Assembly: GCF_018614585.1 (NCBI RefSeq)
Contig: NZ_JAGGOI010000010.1
Coordinates: forward strand, 81,441-145,440
Reading direction: 5' to 3'
Source of the DNA: Streptomyces sp. ISL-1
GTDB taxonomy: Bacteria > Actinomycetota > Actinomycetes > Streptomycetales > Streptomycetaceae
DNA: 64,000 bases
The position numbers and the translations under genes were made by a program. Shown here piece by piece: positions 1 through 9,919 of the stretch. The stretch's first letter is position 1. Each line of letters begins with the position of its first letter. Below the pieces are notes generated by a model. The model did not search any database. It saw only the letters and a program-made list of their open reading frames with translations, and was not told the DNA's origin.

Positions 1-440
1 GCGCCCCCGTACTTCTTGACCGGAGCCTCGGGGCCGTCGGGGCCGTCCGGGTCGAACATCGTGGTGTCGTCGACCTTGTCGCCGAACTCCACCAGGATCG
101 TGAAGATCTTGTCCGTCTTCTCCCTGCCGAGCTCGACGTACTTCTTGTCGCCGAGTTTCACGACATTGGACGCGCCGCGCTTCTGCACGGTCGCGTCGCC
201 GGCTATGACCTGCTCCAGGGCAGCCTCGCGCTGCTGCTCCTGCTGCTTGCTGAACGGACCCTCGAGATCGTGCTCGACATGGCCCTTCTGCGGCGCCGGG
301 TCGTGGCGCTCGATGCCTGTCGAAGCCGACGACTTCTGGTTGTCGGCCTGCGCGCTGCTGAACGCCGAAGCCGACGCGGTGGTCGCGGCGAGAGCCACGA
401 GTACCGCGGACGCTCTGATCGTCCGTCGCTTGGTGGTCAC
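1..440 (-). CDS. Immune inhibitor A-type secreted metalloprotease (peptidase M6), N-terminal part only
   Basis: The gene runs off the left edge; only about 146 N-terminal codons are present. The start is GTG at 440, with a good ribosome-binding site (GGGGAGGA) about 8 nt upstream. Residues 1-28 form a signal peptide with a basic N-terminus (TTKRRTIRASA), a hydrophobic core and a likely Ala-x-Ala cleavage site. A charged propeptide follows, containing PQKGHVEHDLEGPFSKQQEQ and then KYVELGREKTDKIFTILVEF, the segment typical of Streptomyces immune inhibitor A proteases just ahead of the M6 catalytic domain. The zinc-binding HExxH site would lie outside the window. The family is exported and degrades extracellular proteins. 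The family call rests on propeptide resemblance because the catalytic domain cannot be seen. Confidence 0.8.
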   Translation of the reverse strand, partial: MTTKRRTIRASAVLVALAATTASASAFSSAQADNQKSSASTGIERHDPAPQKGHVEHDLEGPFSKQQEQQREAALEQVIAGDATVQKRGASNVVKLGDKKYVELGREKTDKIFTILVEFGDKVDDTTMFDPDGPDGPEAPVKKYGG

Positions 441-812
441 TTGATGCTGTCCTCCCCGGCGCTCCGTCGCAGCGGACCGGATGTGGGGTCGTCCGCGCGC
501 GGAGTCGCGTCACAAGTGACGACATTCGACCGGAGTTGCGGAAGAAAAGACAGACCTTGACTTGAACAAGCCAACTGCACTATGTGCGAGAGCACTTCCG
601 GTATCCGGACGACGAACAGTCGAACTACGGGCGCACTGAATTGGGCAGTTGGACGAACGAATGACTCTGTGCGCCCCCCATGCACCGGCACCGTGGGTTA
701 GGTCACGCTTACCGCCCGCTCCTCCCGGGCATCCACCGTCGTAGAGTCATTTGACAGTGCGACCGCGTTGAGAGAGACACCCCCTGACCATGTCCCGAGG
801 ACGGATACCGTC
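441..812. other. Divergent intergenic region between the M6 protease and a small membrane protein
   Basis: This 372-bp gap separates divergent genes, so it should hold both promoters. It is less GC-rich than the coding flanks between about 540 and 660. A weak promoter-like pair for the rightward gene is TTGACT near 557 and TATGTG near 581, but the spacing and match are unconvincing. I see no open frame with Streptomyces codon bias on either strand, no RNA gene and no clear hairpin. Confidence 0.4.
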
Positions 813-1169
813 ATGCCGCGTCCGACTGCCGCACAGCTCGCCTACGGTTCGGCCACTGTGGTCTTCTCGACCCTCGCCCTGCTGCTGCTCACCCGTACCA
901 CCAACGGCATCGCTGTCGCCGCCATAGGCATCGCATCGATGGCGCTCGGCCTGGTGGTCGCCGTCGCCCTGCCGATGGGCAGGACCGCACGGGGAGCGAG
1001 GACGGCGAAGGCGGCGGCCACGGTCCGTACGAACCGTGCCGCCGCCTCCGGTGTTTCCACGCCTGCCGCCTCGGCCGCCTCCGCCGACGTTCTCACCACC
1101 CGGGTGCCCTCATCCCGCGCGCACGCGGGCGCCGAGACCAGGGTCGGCGCGCCCTCACTGCGGCGCTGA
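813..1169 (+). CDS. Small conserved membrane protein of unknown function
   Basis: A protein of about 118 aa. The ATG at 813 is preferred over an upstream start at 768 because it has a GAGGACG ribosome-binding site and begins the conserved-looking MPRPTAAQLAYGSATVV segment. Two hydrophobic helices lie at about residues 10-30 and 34-55, separated by a short loop. The C-terminal half is Ala/Arg/Thr-rich and probably a disordered cytoplasmic tail. Proteins like this recur in Streptomyces beside RDD-family genes; no function is known to me. Its 3' end overlaps the 3' end of the convergent RDD gene by 15 bp. Confidence 0.7.
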   Translation: MPRPTAAQLAYGSATVVFSTLALLLLTRTTNGIAVAAIGIASMALGLVVAVALPMGRTARGARTAKAAATVRTNRAAASGVSTPAASAASADVLTTRVPSSRAHAGAETRVGAPSLRR

Positions 1170-1883
1170 CACCACGACCGTCTTGCCCGCCTTGTCGTGC
1201 AGACCCTGTTTGTACGGCTTGTCGGCCAGGATCGTCACGATGATGACGAGCCACCAGAGGCAGAAGCAGCAGATCAGCGCGGGCACCCAGAGCACGATGG
1301 CGCGCATCAGCGAGGAGCTGACGTCCGGCACGCTGCCGTCGTTGAGCATGGCGACCCGGATCTTCATCAGGCGCTTCCCGAGAGTCTGACCGTGCCCCTT
1401 GGCGACCATCAAGGTGTCGTAGCCGACATACGCGACCAGGGAGATCAGCGACCAGATCCACTGCCTTCCGGTGTTCACCTGGTCGGTGATGTCGTCCCAG
1501 GTGTCGCCGGTGTCCGCCATCTCGCCCCAGCCTCCGAAGGCCAGGGAGATCAGGAAGAGCGGTACGAAGACGATCAGCGCGTCGATCACGCGGGCCAGCA
1601 GCCGCCTGCCGAAGTCCGCGAGCGGCGGCATCCCGGCGAGCGGGTCCGCGCCGCCGTACGCCCCTCCGAAGGCGTTCGGACCGGACGGCGGGGGCTGGCC
1701 GCCGCCCCCGTACGGACCGGCGCCACCCGGTGGACGGTCGTAGGGGGATCCGGGCGGTGGCGGTCCCCCGGGGGGCGGGGGCTCCTGAGGGCCGCCCGCC
1801 GACGGCGGCGTGGGTTCCTGCGGCTTCTTGGAGAAGGGGTCGTCATCGGGCGACTGGCCGGGCGGCGGGTGGTTGTTGCTCAT
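1155..1883 (-). CDS. RDD family membrane protein with Pro/Gly-rich N-terminus
   Basis: 242 aa. Residues 1-75 are Pro/Gly-rich and probably disordered in the cytoplasm. The RDD domain follows with about three to four membrane helices: an ARVIDALIVFVPLFL segment with the defining Arg and Asp, a second helix ending in GQTLGKRLMKIRV, and a Cys/Trp-rich helix followed by the family-typical HDKAGKTVVV tail. RDD proteins are poorly characterised; some are implicated in ion exchange or act as membrane partners of other proteins. A second RDD gene lies just upstream on the same strand (76-bp gap), so the two may be co-transcribed. Specific function unknown. Confidence 0.88.
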   Translation of the reverse strand: MSNNHPPPGQSPDDDPFSKKPQEPTPPSAGGPQEPPPPGGPPPPGSPYDRPPGGAGPYGGGGQPPPSGPNAFGGAYGGADPLAGMPPLADFGRRLLARVIDALIVFVPLFLISLAFGGWGEMADTGDTWDDITDQVNTGRQWIWSLISLVAYVGYDTLMVAKGHGQTLGKRLMKIRVAMLNDGSVPDVSSSLMRAIVLWVPALICCFCLWWLVIIVTILADKPYKQGLHDKAGKTVVVSAPQ

Positions 1884-1959
1884 GGGGGCAGTGCACCGCG
1901 CCCCGACGGCCCCCGCAACGGCTCGAAGGCCGATCGGGGGAACGCGGGGGGGGACGCCG

Positions 1960-3465
1960 TCAGCCGGTCACGAAGGTGTGCGCCGCCTTGTCGTGCCAGC
2001 ACTGCCGCCACGGGCGGTCGAACAGACACCACAGCACATTGAGCACCCCGAGGGCGATCACGCCGAGCACGCTGTAGACGAGCCAGCGGCGCAGCGCGGC
2101 ACCGAAGGACGGGGGCTCGTGGGACTCGATGCCCCAGACCTTCAGTCCGCAGAGCTTCTTGCCGAGCGTGCGGCCCCACTTCGCCGTCGGCAGCGCCTCG
2201 TAGAGCACACCGAGAACCAGCAGCGCGCCGAGGATGATGCCGAGGTGGCCCACCGTGGTGGAGTCGACCAGCCAGACGGTGACCGTCTCGCCCGACTGCT
2301 TCGCCGCCTCGATCTTCTCGTCGACATGGGCGCGCGCCCGGGAAAGGACGGGTACGGCGACGGCGCCCACGAGCGCTCCGAGCAGCAGGGTGTCGATCAG
2401 CCGGGCGGCGAACCGCTTGCCGAGCGAGGCGGGACGGGCCGCCGCCTGCGCCTGGGCGGCCTGCAGGAACGGGTCGTTGACCGGCGGCTTCCACGGCGCG
2501 ACGGGCTGCTCGGCCGCGGCCGCTTGTCCGGGCTGGGCGAGCCGGTGGACCTGCTGCGCCCAGGAGGCGGAGCCGCCGCCGGGGCCGTTGGTGACCGGCT
2601 GCTGGGCCTGCGCGGGCACCTGCGGCTCGGGCTGCGGCTGGACGGGCGCCTGGGGCTGCGGGCGGCGCTGGGCCGGGGCCTGCGGCTGGGGCTGCGGCGT
2701 CGGGGGCGCGGTGGGTGCCCCGGCGGCGCCGGGGGTCATGGACCGGACGGACAGAGGTCCGTCGGCCTGCCCGGTGGACGCACCGCCGCCGGCGCGCAGC
2801 GCGCGGATGGTGACCGTCCCGTCGGCGGGCGGCTCGGAATGCGGCTGGGGGCGCTGGGCGGACGGCTCGCCGGTGGACGCCGGCGCGGCGGGGTCCACAG
2901 TGCCCGAACTCCCGGCGGCGGGCGCGCCCTTGCCGGGGCGCATGGCGCGGATCGAGGCCGTGCCGTCGCCGGCAGGCTCACCCCCGGCGGCCGGGCCCAT
3001 CGAGCGTACGCCCGGCAGGGCGCCGCCCGACGGGTCCGGCGCACTCGACGAGGCGGGCAGTCGCGGGTCGGCGGGCGCGCCACCCCGCTCCGGCGTACGC
3101 GGGTCGTGGCCGCCCCACGCGACGCGGTTGTCGCGTTCGCCGCCGAAGCCGCTCTGGCGGGTGGCGTCGGCCTGCCAGGCGGTGGCCGGTTCGGGGCGGG
3201 AGGGCTGGTCGTCCGGCTCCTCGTCGAAGAAGACCGGACCGGTCTCCTCCACCGCGGCCGGGGCCTGGGGCCGCGCGGTGCCTGCCGCTGGTGCCGTCTG
3301 GCCGGGCGCGGCAGGCATCGCCTCGCCCGTGTCGGGTGCGGGCCGGCTCGTGCCGGGCACCCAGGCGGCACCGTTCCAGTACCGGACGTATCCGGGAATG
3401 GACGGATCCGGGTAGTAGCCGGGCGTGGGGCTGCCGTCGCCGGTGGCCGGGGTGGGGGCGCTCAT
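1960..3465 (-). CDS. DUF2510-RDD fusion membrane protein
   Basis: 501 aa, starting at the ATG at 3465 (MSAPTPATGDG), not at the in-frame codon at 3513. Residues about 14-40 form a DUF2510 module (PGYYPDPSIPGYVRYWNGA) with its characteristic Trp/Tyr pattern. Some 290 residues of Pro/Gln/Ala/Gly-rich linker follow, with recurring S/T-I/V-R-A/S-M/L motifs such as GTASIRAMRPG, GTVTIRALRAG and GPLSVRSMTPG. The C-terminal RDD domain contains RLIDTLLLGALVGAV, GRTLGKKLCGLKVWG and the terminal CWHDKAAHTFVTG. DUF2510 modules are common N-terminal appendages on actinobacterial membrane proteins, with no agreed role. The gene is divergent from ssgG across a 221-bp gap. Confidence 0.88.
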   Translation of the reverse strand: MSAPTPATGDGSPTPGYYPDPSIPGYVRYWNGAAWVPGTSRPAPDTGEAMPAAPGQTAPAAGTARPQAPAAVEETGPVFFDEEPDDQPSRPEPATAWQADATRQSGFGGERDNRVAWGGHDPRTPERGGAPADPRLPASSSAPDPSGGALPGVRSMGPAAGGEPAGDGTASIRAMRPGKGAPAAGSSGTVDPAAPASTGEPSAQRPQPHSEPPADGTVTIRALRAGGGASTGQADGPLSVRSMTPGAAGAPTAPPTPQPQPQAPAQRRPQPQAPVQPQPEPQVPAQAQQPVTNGPGGGSASWAQQVHRLAQPGQAAAAEQPVAPWKPPVNDPFLQAAQAQAAARPASLGKRFAARLIDTLLLGALVGAVAVPVLSRARAHVDEKIEAAKQSGETVTVWLVDSTTVGHLGIILGALLVLGVLYEALPTAKWGRTLGKKLCGLKVWGIESHEPPSFGAALRRWLVYSVLGVIALGVLNVLWCLFDRPWRQCWHDKAAHTFVTG

Positions 3466-3686
3466 CACCGTGGTCCCGTATCTCCTCGAGAGCCGCAATT
3501 CAAGGCACCACATCTATCAGACGCTCGTGCATCCCCGGGCCGGTCCTGCCGTAACGACCACTTTCCAGTCACCGGGCCGTCACAGAAAGTTGTTGCCGAA
3601 AGGCGCGTCATAACCGCGCGGGAGCACGCTCCCTTCCCGCAGGGCCCCCTCACACGGGCCTCGTACCCGGAGGAAAGGGCACTGTC

Positions 3687-4166
3687 ATGCACACCGTGGT
3701 GGAACGCGAGCTTGAGCTTCAACTGGTGCTGTCGCGCGAGTGCGGCATCGCCGTCCCGACCCGGCTGACCTACCGCACCGACGACCCGTATGCCGTGCAC
3801 ATCGCCTTTCACATCGGCTGCGACAACCCCGTCAAGTGGGCCTTCGCCCGCGAGCTGCTGGTCGAGGGGGTGTTCAGGCCGAGCGGCGACGCCGACGTCC
3901 GGATCTGGCCGACCAAGGTCGAGGGCCGCAGCGTGGTGATGATGGCGCTGAGCTCCCCCGACGGCGAAGCGCTGCTCGAAGCGTCCGCGGCCGTGATGTC
4001 CGGCTGGCTGGAGCGGACCCTGCGGGTGGTTCCGCCGGGATCCGAGTCCGAGCAGGTCGACATCGACGACGGCCTCGCCGAGCTGCTGGCGCCCACCCCC
4101 GCCGACGATCTGTGGCTGCGGAACGCCGGGCCGTCGGACGAGGCGTCGCAGTGTGACGGTCAGTGA
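3687..4166 (+). CDS. ssgG: SsgA-like sporulation and cell-division protein, SsgG type
   Basis: 159 aa, slightly longer than the usual 130-145 aa of SsgA-like proteins because of an acidic C-terminal tail after about residue 135. Family hallmarks are VPTRLTYRTDDPYAVHIAFH, WAFARELLVEGVF, DVRIWPTK and ALSSPDGEALLEA. The ATG at 3687 has GGAGGAAAGG upstream. SsgA-like proteins are actinomycete-specific and act in sporulation-associated division and wall remodelling, with SsgB recruiting FtsZ to septal sites. In S. coelicolor SsgG is needed for correct septum placement in aerial hyphae. The G assignment rests on the TYRTDDPYAVHIAFHIG subtype and on its position between RDD genes and a glyoxalase/GlcD/hppD block, as I recall for SCO2924. 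The gene appears monocistronic. Confidence 0.88.
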   Translation: MHTVVERELELQLVLSRECGIAVPTRLTYRTDDPYAVHIAFHIGCDNPVKWAFARELLVEGVFRPSGDADVRIWPTKVEGRSVVMMALSSPDGEALLEASAAVMSGWLERTLRVVPPGSESEQVDIDDGLAELLAPTPADDLWLRNAGPSDEASQCDGQ

Positions 4167-4169
4167 CGG

Positions 4170-4550
4170 TCAGTCGATGACGTACGTATGCGTGATGAAT
4201 TCGATGGAGTGGCCGTCGGGGTCGTCGATGTACACCCCGCGGCCGCCGAAGAGGTGGTTGATCTGCTGTGGCTTGTCGTGCGCGGGGTCGGCCCAGTACG
4301 GCAGTTCACGGTCGGTGATCCGGCCGAAAATCTCGTCGAACTCGTCCTCCGGGACCAGGAAGGCCAGGTGCTGGGAGGTTATCGGGCCGCGCTCATCGGC
4401 GTAGTCGAGGGTGACGCCGCCCTCCAGCGGGAGGCTGGCGAACGGGCCGAAGCGCTTGGGCTCCGGCCTCCCGATCAGCTCGGCGAGAAAGCGGGCGCCG
4501 GCGAACCGGTCGCGGCTGTGAACGATGGTGTGGTCAAGGCGTGCGGGCAC
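4170..4550 (-). CDS. Glyoxalase/bleomycin-resistance (VOC) fold protein
   Basis: 126 aa, a single-domain vicinal oxygen chelate protein with two beta-alpha-beta-beta-beta modules. Candidate metal ligands are His in LDHTIVHS near the N-terminus, His in SQHLAFLVP, and Glu in the C-terminal HSIEFITHTY. The DPDGHSIEF motif is typical of the family. Substrate cannot be predicted from sequence; members include lyases, isomerases, dioxygenases and drug-binding resistance proteins. Its stop lies 3 bp from the end of ssgG, so the genes converge tightly. The FAD oxidase ending at 4649 is upstream on the same strand, so read-through transcription is possible. Confidence 0.85.
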   Translation of the reverse strand: MPARLDHTIVHSRDRFAGARFLAELIGRPEPKRFGPFASLPLEGGVTLDYADERGPITSQHLAFLVPEDEFDEIFGRITDRELPYWADPAHDKPQQINHLFGGRGVYIDDPDGHSIEFITHTYVID

Positions 4551-4648
4551 GGCTCCTCCTCTGCGCAGTGAGGCGGTTGGGCCTCTCCATTCACGCTATG
4601 CGCAGAGCGGTGTCCGGACCATCGGGCGTGGGTCGTAGGGCTGAGGAC

Positions 4649-6016
4649 TCAGAAGAGCTTGCCGGGGTTGAGGAGGCCGAGCGGGTCGAAGGTCTGCTTG
4701 ATGCCGCGCTGCATCTCCACACCCACCGGGCCGAGTTCGCGCGCCAGCCACTCCTTCTTCAGTACGCCGACCCCGTGTTCGCCGGTGATGGTGCCGCCGA
4801 GCTCCAGGCCGAGAGCCATGATCTCGTCGAAGGACTCGCGGGCGCGCCGGGATTCGTCGGCGTCGGTGTGGTCGAAGCAGACGACCGGGTGGGTGTTGCC
4901 GTCGCCCGCGTGCGCGCAGATGCCGATGGTGAGGTCGTACTTCTCGGCGATGACGGCCGTGCCCTCGATCATCGCGCCGAGCTTCGAGCGCGGCACGCAG
5001 ACATCGTCGATCATCGTGGCCGATTTGACGGTCTCCAGGGCGGTGAGCGACAACCTCCTTGCGTGCAGGAGGAGTTCGGACTCGGCGACGGTGTCGGCGG
5101 GGACGACCTGGGTGGCACCTGCCGCGCCGCACAGCGCGCCGACGGCGGCCAGGTCGGCTGCGGGGTCCGGGGTGTCGAAGGCGGCGAGGAGGAGTGCTTC
5201 GGTGGAGTCGGGCAGGCCCATGTTCGCCATGGCGTTGACGGCGTGGACGGTCGTACGGTCCATGAGCTCGAGCAGCGAAGGGGTGTGGCCGCGCTCCATG
5301 ATCGCGCAGACGGCCTCGCAGGCGGCGGCAGCGGAGTCGAACTCGGCGGCGAGCACGAGCTGAGCGGGCGGCTGCGGGCGCAGCGCGAGGACGGCCTTGA
5401 CCACGATGCCGAGGCTGCCTTCGGAGCCGACGAAGAGGCGGGTGAGGTCGTAGCCGGCGACGCCCTTGGCGGTGCGGCGGCCGGTGGTCATCAGCCGGCC
5501 GTCGGCGAGGACGACATCGAGGCCGAGCACGTACTCCGCGGTCACTCCGTACTTGACACAGCACAGGCCGCCGGAGGCGGTGCCGATGTTGCCGCCGATG
5601 GTGCACATCTCCCAGCTGGAGGGGTCCGGCGGGTAGTACAGGCCGTGTTCGTTGACCGCGCGTGACAGCACCGCGTTGATGACGCCCGGCTCGACGACCG
5701 CGATGCGGTCGACCGGGCTGATCTCCAGGATCCGGTCCATCTTGGTCAGGGACAGCACGATGCAGCCGTCGGAGGCGTTGGCGGCGCCGGACAGGCCGGT
5801 GCGGGCGCCCTGCGGGACGACGGGGACGCGCAGCGCGGTCGCGGTGCGCATGACGTGCTGGACCTGCTCGACGGTGCGCGGGAGGACGACGACGGACGGG
5901 GTGCCCGCCGCGCAGAAGCTCGCCATGTCGTTGGCGTACGAGCTCGTGACGTCCGGGTCGGTGATCAGAGCTTCGGCAGGCAGACCGGCACGCAGCCGCT
6001 CGAGAAGATCGTCCAT
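4649..6016 (-). CDS. GlcD-type FAD-linked oxidase (glycolate/D-lactate dehydrogenase family)
   Basis: 455 aa, the normal length for the family. Translation starts at ATG 6016 (MDDLLERLRAGLPAEAL); the frame stays open upstream but would run into the divergent TPR gene. The N-terminal PCMH-type FAD domain shows VVLPRTVEQVQHVM, VVPQGARTGLSGAAN and IGGNIGTASGGLCCVKYG. The C-terminal FAD-oxidase domain shows GICAHAGDGNTHPVV and GTITGEHGVGVLKK, and the protein ends LGLLNPGKLF. Relatives oxidise glycolate, D-lactate or other 2-hydroxy acids; the substrate here is not determined. No FeS (GlcF-like) partner lies nearby, so it is probably a single-subunit enzyme. Confidence 0.9.
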   Translation of the reverse strand: MDDLLERLRAGLPAEALITDPDVTSSYANDMASFCAAGTPSVVVLPRTVEQVQHVMRTATALRVPVVPQGARTGLSGAANASDGCIVLSLTKMDRILEISPVDRIAVVEPGVINAVLSRAVNEHGLYYPPDPSSWEMCTIGGNIGTASGGLCCVKYGVTAEYVLGLDVVLADGRLMTTGRRTAKGVAGYDLTRLFVGSEGSLGIVVKAVLALRPQPPAQLVLAAEFDSAAAACEAVCAIMERGHTPSLLELMDRTTVHAVNAMANMGLPDSTEALLLAAFDTPDPAADLAAVGALCGAAGATQVVPADTVAESELLLHARRLSLTALETVKSATMIDDVCVPRSKLGAMIEGTAVIAEKYDLTIGICAHAGDGNTHPVVCFDHTDADESRRARESFDEIMALGLELGGTITGEHGVGVLKKEWLARELGPVGVEMQRGIKQTFDPLGLLNPGKLF

Positions 6017-6125
6017 GGTGCAAGCGTCGCACCGGGGGGCCATCGGTGTGAACCCGTCTGCCTTCAGGCCCGCGGAGCGGGGTGTGTTCTTCGTATTGGC
6101 TGCTCGCTGACGCACAGTGAGCGCC

Positions 6126-7793
6126 ATGAAGAGCGAACACGTGAAGAACACCGCGATCAGCACGCTGGTCGGGGCGACGCTGGTGGTCGGGGTGATCACG
6201 ATCGCGCCCGGGTGGGACGACAAAGGGCCGCGGCCCACGCCGGGCGCGGTCGGGCGGGCGATGTCGGCGGTGGGGACGGGAACACCTGCCAGCCTGCTGG
6301 ATCTGAGCGCGCTGATCGAGGACCGGGAGCGGTGGGTACGGGCGCATCCGCGGGACGAGGAGTCGTGGGCGGTGCTGGGGTCGGCGTATGTGGAGCGGGG
6401 CTCCAGGACGGCGGATCCGGCGTACTACACACAGGCGCAGGACGCGCTGCAGCGCTCGGTGGACGTGCTGCCGGGCGAGAAGGGGAACGTCGACGCGCTG
6501 GTGGGGCTCGCGGCGCTGGCAAACGCCCGGCACGACTTCGCCAAGGCGCGCACGCTGGGCGAGAGCGCCGCGAAGCAGAAGCCGAGGCGGTGGGGCACGT
6601 ATCCGGTGCTGATCGACGCGTACAGCGGGCTCGGCGACTACAAGGCCGTGGGCAAGGCGATGGACAAGCTCGCAAAGCTGCATCAGGGAGGGCAGACGCT
6701 CGGCCGGATGGCCGAGGTCTACCGCGAGCGCGGCTGGCGCGAGGACGCGGCGGCGAAGGCGTACGACGCGGTGGGCAGCGCGGAGTCGGACGCGGAGAAG
6801 GCGGCCGCGCTGCACCTGCTGGGCGACCTGTCGTGGGAGCGCGGCGAGCCGGAGGAGGCGATCGAGCAGTACGACAGTGCCCTGAAGCTGGCGCCCGACC
6901 ACCATCCGTCGCTGGCTTCACGAGGGCGTGCGCTGGCGGCACTGGGCCGTACGGATGAGGCTTTCCGCGACTACCAGTCGGCGCTCGACCATGCCCCGCT
7001 GCCCGAATACGCCCTGGAGGCTGGCGAGTTGTACCAGTCGCTGGGGCTGGACGGGGATGCGGCGTCCCAGTACGCGAGGCTGCGCAAGTGGGCGGAGCGG
7101 GCGGGGATCGACGGGGTGAACGAGGAGCTCGTGCTCGGCCTCTTCGAGGCGGACCACGGCGACGACCTGGATGCGGCGGTCCGGCGGCTGCAGGCCGAGT
7201 GGGACCGGGGGCACCGGAGCATGTATGTGGCGGACGCGCTGGGCTGGGCGCTGTTCCGCGCGGGCAACGCGGAGGATGCGCTGCCGCACGCGAAGACGGC
7301 GACGGACCAGGGGATGCGGAGCGCGCTCTTCGCGTACCACCGCGGCGAGATCGAACGCGCCCTGGACCTGCCCGGCCCCGCCCGGCGCCACCTCGGCGAG
7401 GCGCTGCGGATCAACCCGTACTTCTCGCCTCTGCTGGCCCCGGAGGCGAGGGACGCGCTGGACGAGCTGGGCGAGCCGCCGCCGGGCGGGCCGGAGGACT
7501 TGCTGGGCTACGACCCCGAGGAGATGGAGGCGGAGGCGGAGGCGGACTCAGCTTCGCCTTCGCCGTCGCCTTCGGGTTCGGACTCGGGTGCGGCTTCGGC
7601 GGACGCGGAGGCTTCGCCGCCGCCGGACAGCAGGCCGTCGGAGGTGGCTTCGGAGAACGAGGAAGCCTCGGAGCCGTCGGACGGGAGGAGTCCGGACGCC
7701 GCCCGGGCGACGCAGTCGGCGCCGGAGGAGAACCAGAGCGAGGAGTCGGCAGAGCCTTCGGTGAGCCCGACGCCGTCGCGGGAGAGCGAGTAG
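6126..7793 (+). CDS. Membrane-anchored TPR repeat protein with acidic Ser-rich tail
   Basis: About 555 aa. I chose ATG 6126; an in-frame GTG at 6117 is equally possible because no strong ribosome-binding site is visible. One transmembrane segment near residues 10-28 (TLVGATLVVGVITIAP) would place the rest outside the membrane or tether it there. Repeats of about 34 residues with TPR spacing fill residues 80-450 (for example EEAIEQYDSALKLAPDHHPSLASRGRALAALGRTDEAFRDY, seen across adjacent repeats). The last 90 residues are Ser/Glu/Pro/Ala-rich low complexity. TPR arrays are protein-interaction scaffolds; no partner can be named. It is divergent from the GlcD-type oxidase with a 109-bp gap. Confidence 0.82.
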   Translation: MKSEHVKNTAISTLVGATLVVGVITIAPGWDDKGPRPTPGAVGRAMSAVGTGTPASLLDLSALIEDRERWVRAHPRDEESWAVLGSAYVERGSRTADPAYYTQAQDALQRSVDVLPGEKGNVDALVGLAALANARHDFAKARTLGESAAKQKPRRWGTYPVLIDAYSGLGDYKAVGKAMDKLAKLHQGGQTLGRMAEVYRERGWREDAAAKAYDAVGSAESDAEKAAALHLLGDLSWERGEPEEAIEQYDSALKLAPDHHPSLASRGRALAALGRTDEAFRDYQSALDHAPLPEYALEAGELYQSLGLDGDAASQYARLRKWAERAGIDGVNEELVLGLFEADHGDDLDAAVRRLQAEWDRGHRSMYVADALGWALFRAGNAEDALPHAKTATDQGMRSALFAYHRGEIERALDLPGPARRHLGEALRINPYFSPLLAPEARDALDELGEPPPGGPEDLLGYDPEEMEAEAEADSASPSPSPSGSDSGAASADAEASPPPDSRPSEVASENEEASEPSDGRSPDAARATQSAPEENQSEESAEPSVSPTPSRESE

Positions 7794-8022
7794 GAGGACC
7801 CGGCCCCCACCCACGCCGGTCCGTCGGCGGGTTGGGGCCCGCCGCGGACCGCGGTGACCGGTGCCGGGCTTCTGCCCGTCCTTCATCCCATCCGCCGGGC
7901 CGCGCCGGTTGGCGCGTGCGGCGGCCGTACGAGCGGGGTGGCGGCGAGCATGGACGCGCCGACAGTGAGGGCCACGCGAGCGCCGCCGCGCCCGCGATCC
8001 GGGCGGCGTTGGCCGGGGACAG
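7794..8022. other. Intergenic sequence downstream of the TPR gene
   Basis: These 229 bp after the TPR stop codon precede the strong hairpin at 8023-8064. Frames open through here on both strands, but they have arginine- and proline-rich translations typical of shadow frames in GC-rich DNA and no ribosome-binding site. A GC-rich inverted segment around 7838-7852 (ccgcggaccgcgg) is the only structure I see. Confidence 0.4.
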
Positions 8023-8064
8023 GTCCGGCGGCCCCACGGGTCAGGATCCGTGGGGCCGCCGGAC
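8023..8064. terminator. Strong bidirectional hairpin between the TPR gene and hppD
   Basis: A perfect 16-bp inverted repeat (gtccggcggccccacg at 8023-8038 and its complement at 8049-8064) closes a 10-nt loop. It lies between two convergent genes, 229 bp past the TPR stop and about 100 bp past the hppD stop. It lacks a U-tract, as is common for terminators of high-GC actinomycetes. Confidence 0.75.
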
Positions 8065-8078
8065 TCAGGGGCCGGGCG

Positions 8079-9420
<1,342 letters not shown>

Positions 9421-9433
9421 TTAGGGAGACGCC

Positions 9434-9910
9434 ATGGCGATCGATCATCTGGACGGCAGGCTCATTGTCCTGCTGGCGCGCGAGCCGCGGATAGGGGTGC
9501 TCGACGCGTCCCGCCGCCTCGGTGTGGCCCGCGGCACCGTGCAGGCCCGTCTGGACCGCCTTCAGTCCAATGGCGTCATCCGCGGCTTCGGGCCTGACGT
9601 CGATCCGGCGGCGCTCGGCTACCCCGTCACCGCCTTCGCGACCCTGGAGATCAAGCAGGGACAAGGCGCGGACGTACGAGCCCATTTGGACGGCGTCCCC
9701 GAGGTGCTGGAGCTGCACACCACCACCGGTCACGGTGACATGCTCTGCCGCCTCGTCGCCCGTTCCAACGCCGATCTCCAGCGTGTGATCGACCGGGTTG
9801 TCGGTTTTGATGGCATCGTGCGGGCGTCCACGGCGATCGTCATGGAGAATCCGGTCCCCTTGCGGATCATCCCGCTGGTGGAGCAGGCTGCTGAGGACGA
9901 AGAGGTCTGA
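9434..9910 (+). CDS. Lrp/AsnC family transcriptional regulator
   Basis: 158 aa, the standard length. The N-terminal winged helix-turn-helix lies at about residues 8-55 (LDASRRLGVARGTVQARLDR, followed by LQSNGVIRGF). A C-terminal RAM (ligand-sensing) domain follows, with ALGYPVTAFATLEIKQGQ and a TTTGHGDMLCRLVARSN motif typical of the effector-binding fold. It probably controls hppD, from which it diverges, and senses an amino acid such as tyrosine or phenylalanine; this is inferred from position. The ABC importer begins only 9 bp after its stop, so it may be co-transcribed with the importer. Confidence 0.92.
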   Translation: MAIDHLDGRLIVLLAREPRIGVLDASRRLGVARGTVQARLDRLQSNGVIRGFGPDVDPAALGYPVTAFATLEIKQGQGADVRAHLDGVPEVLELHTTTGHGDMLCRLVARSNADLQRVIDRVVGFDGIVRASTAIVMENPVPLRIIPLVEQAAEDEEV

Positions 9911-9919
9911 GGTGACACG

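Noticed and set aside
1810..3768. A 652-codon open frame on the plus strand
   Set aside because: It lies antisense to two RDD genes, is Arg/Gly-rich and lacks any domain; the minus-strand proteins have recognisable domains and starts.
4596..6905. A 769-codon open frame on the minus strand
   Set aside because: It is a shadow of the GlcD-type oxidase and the TPR gene, with arginine-rich translation.
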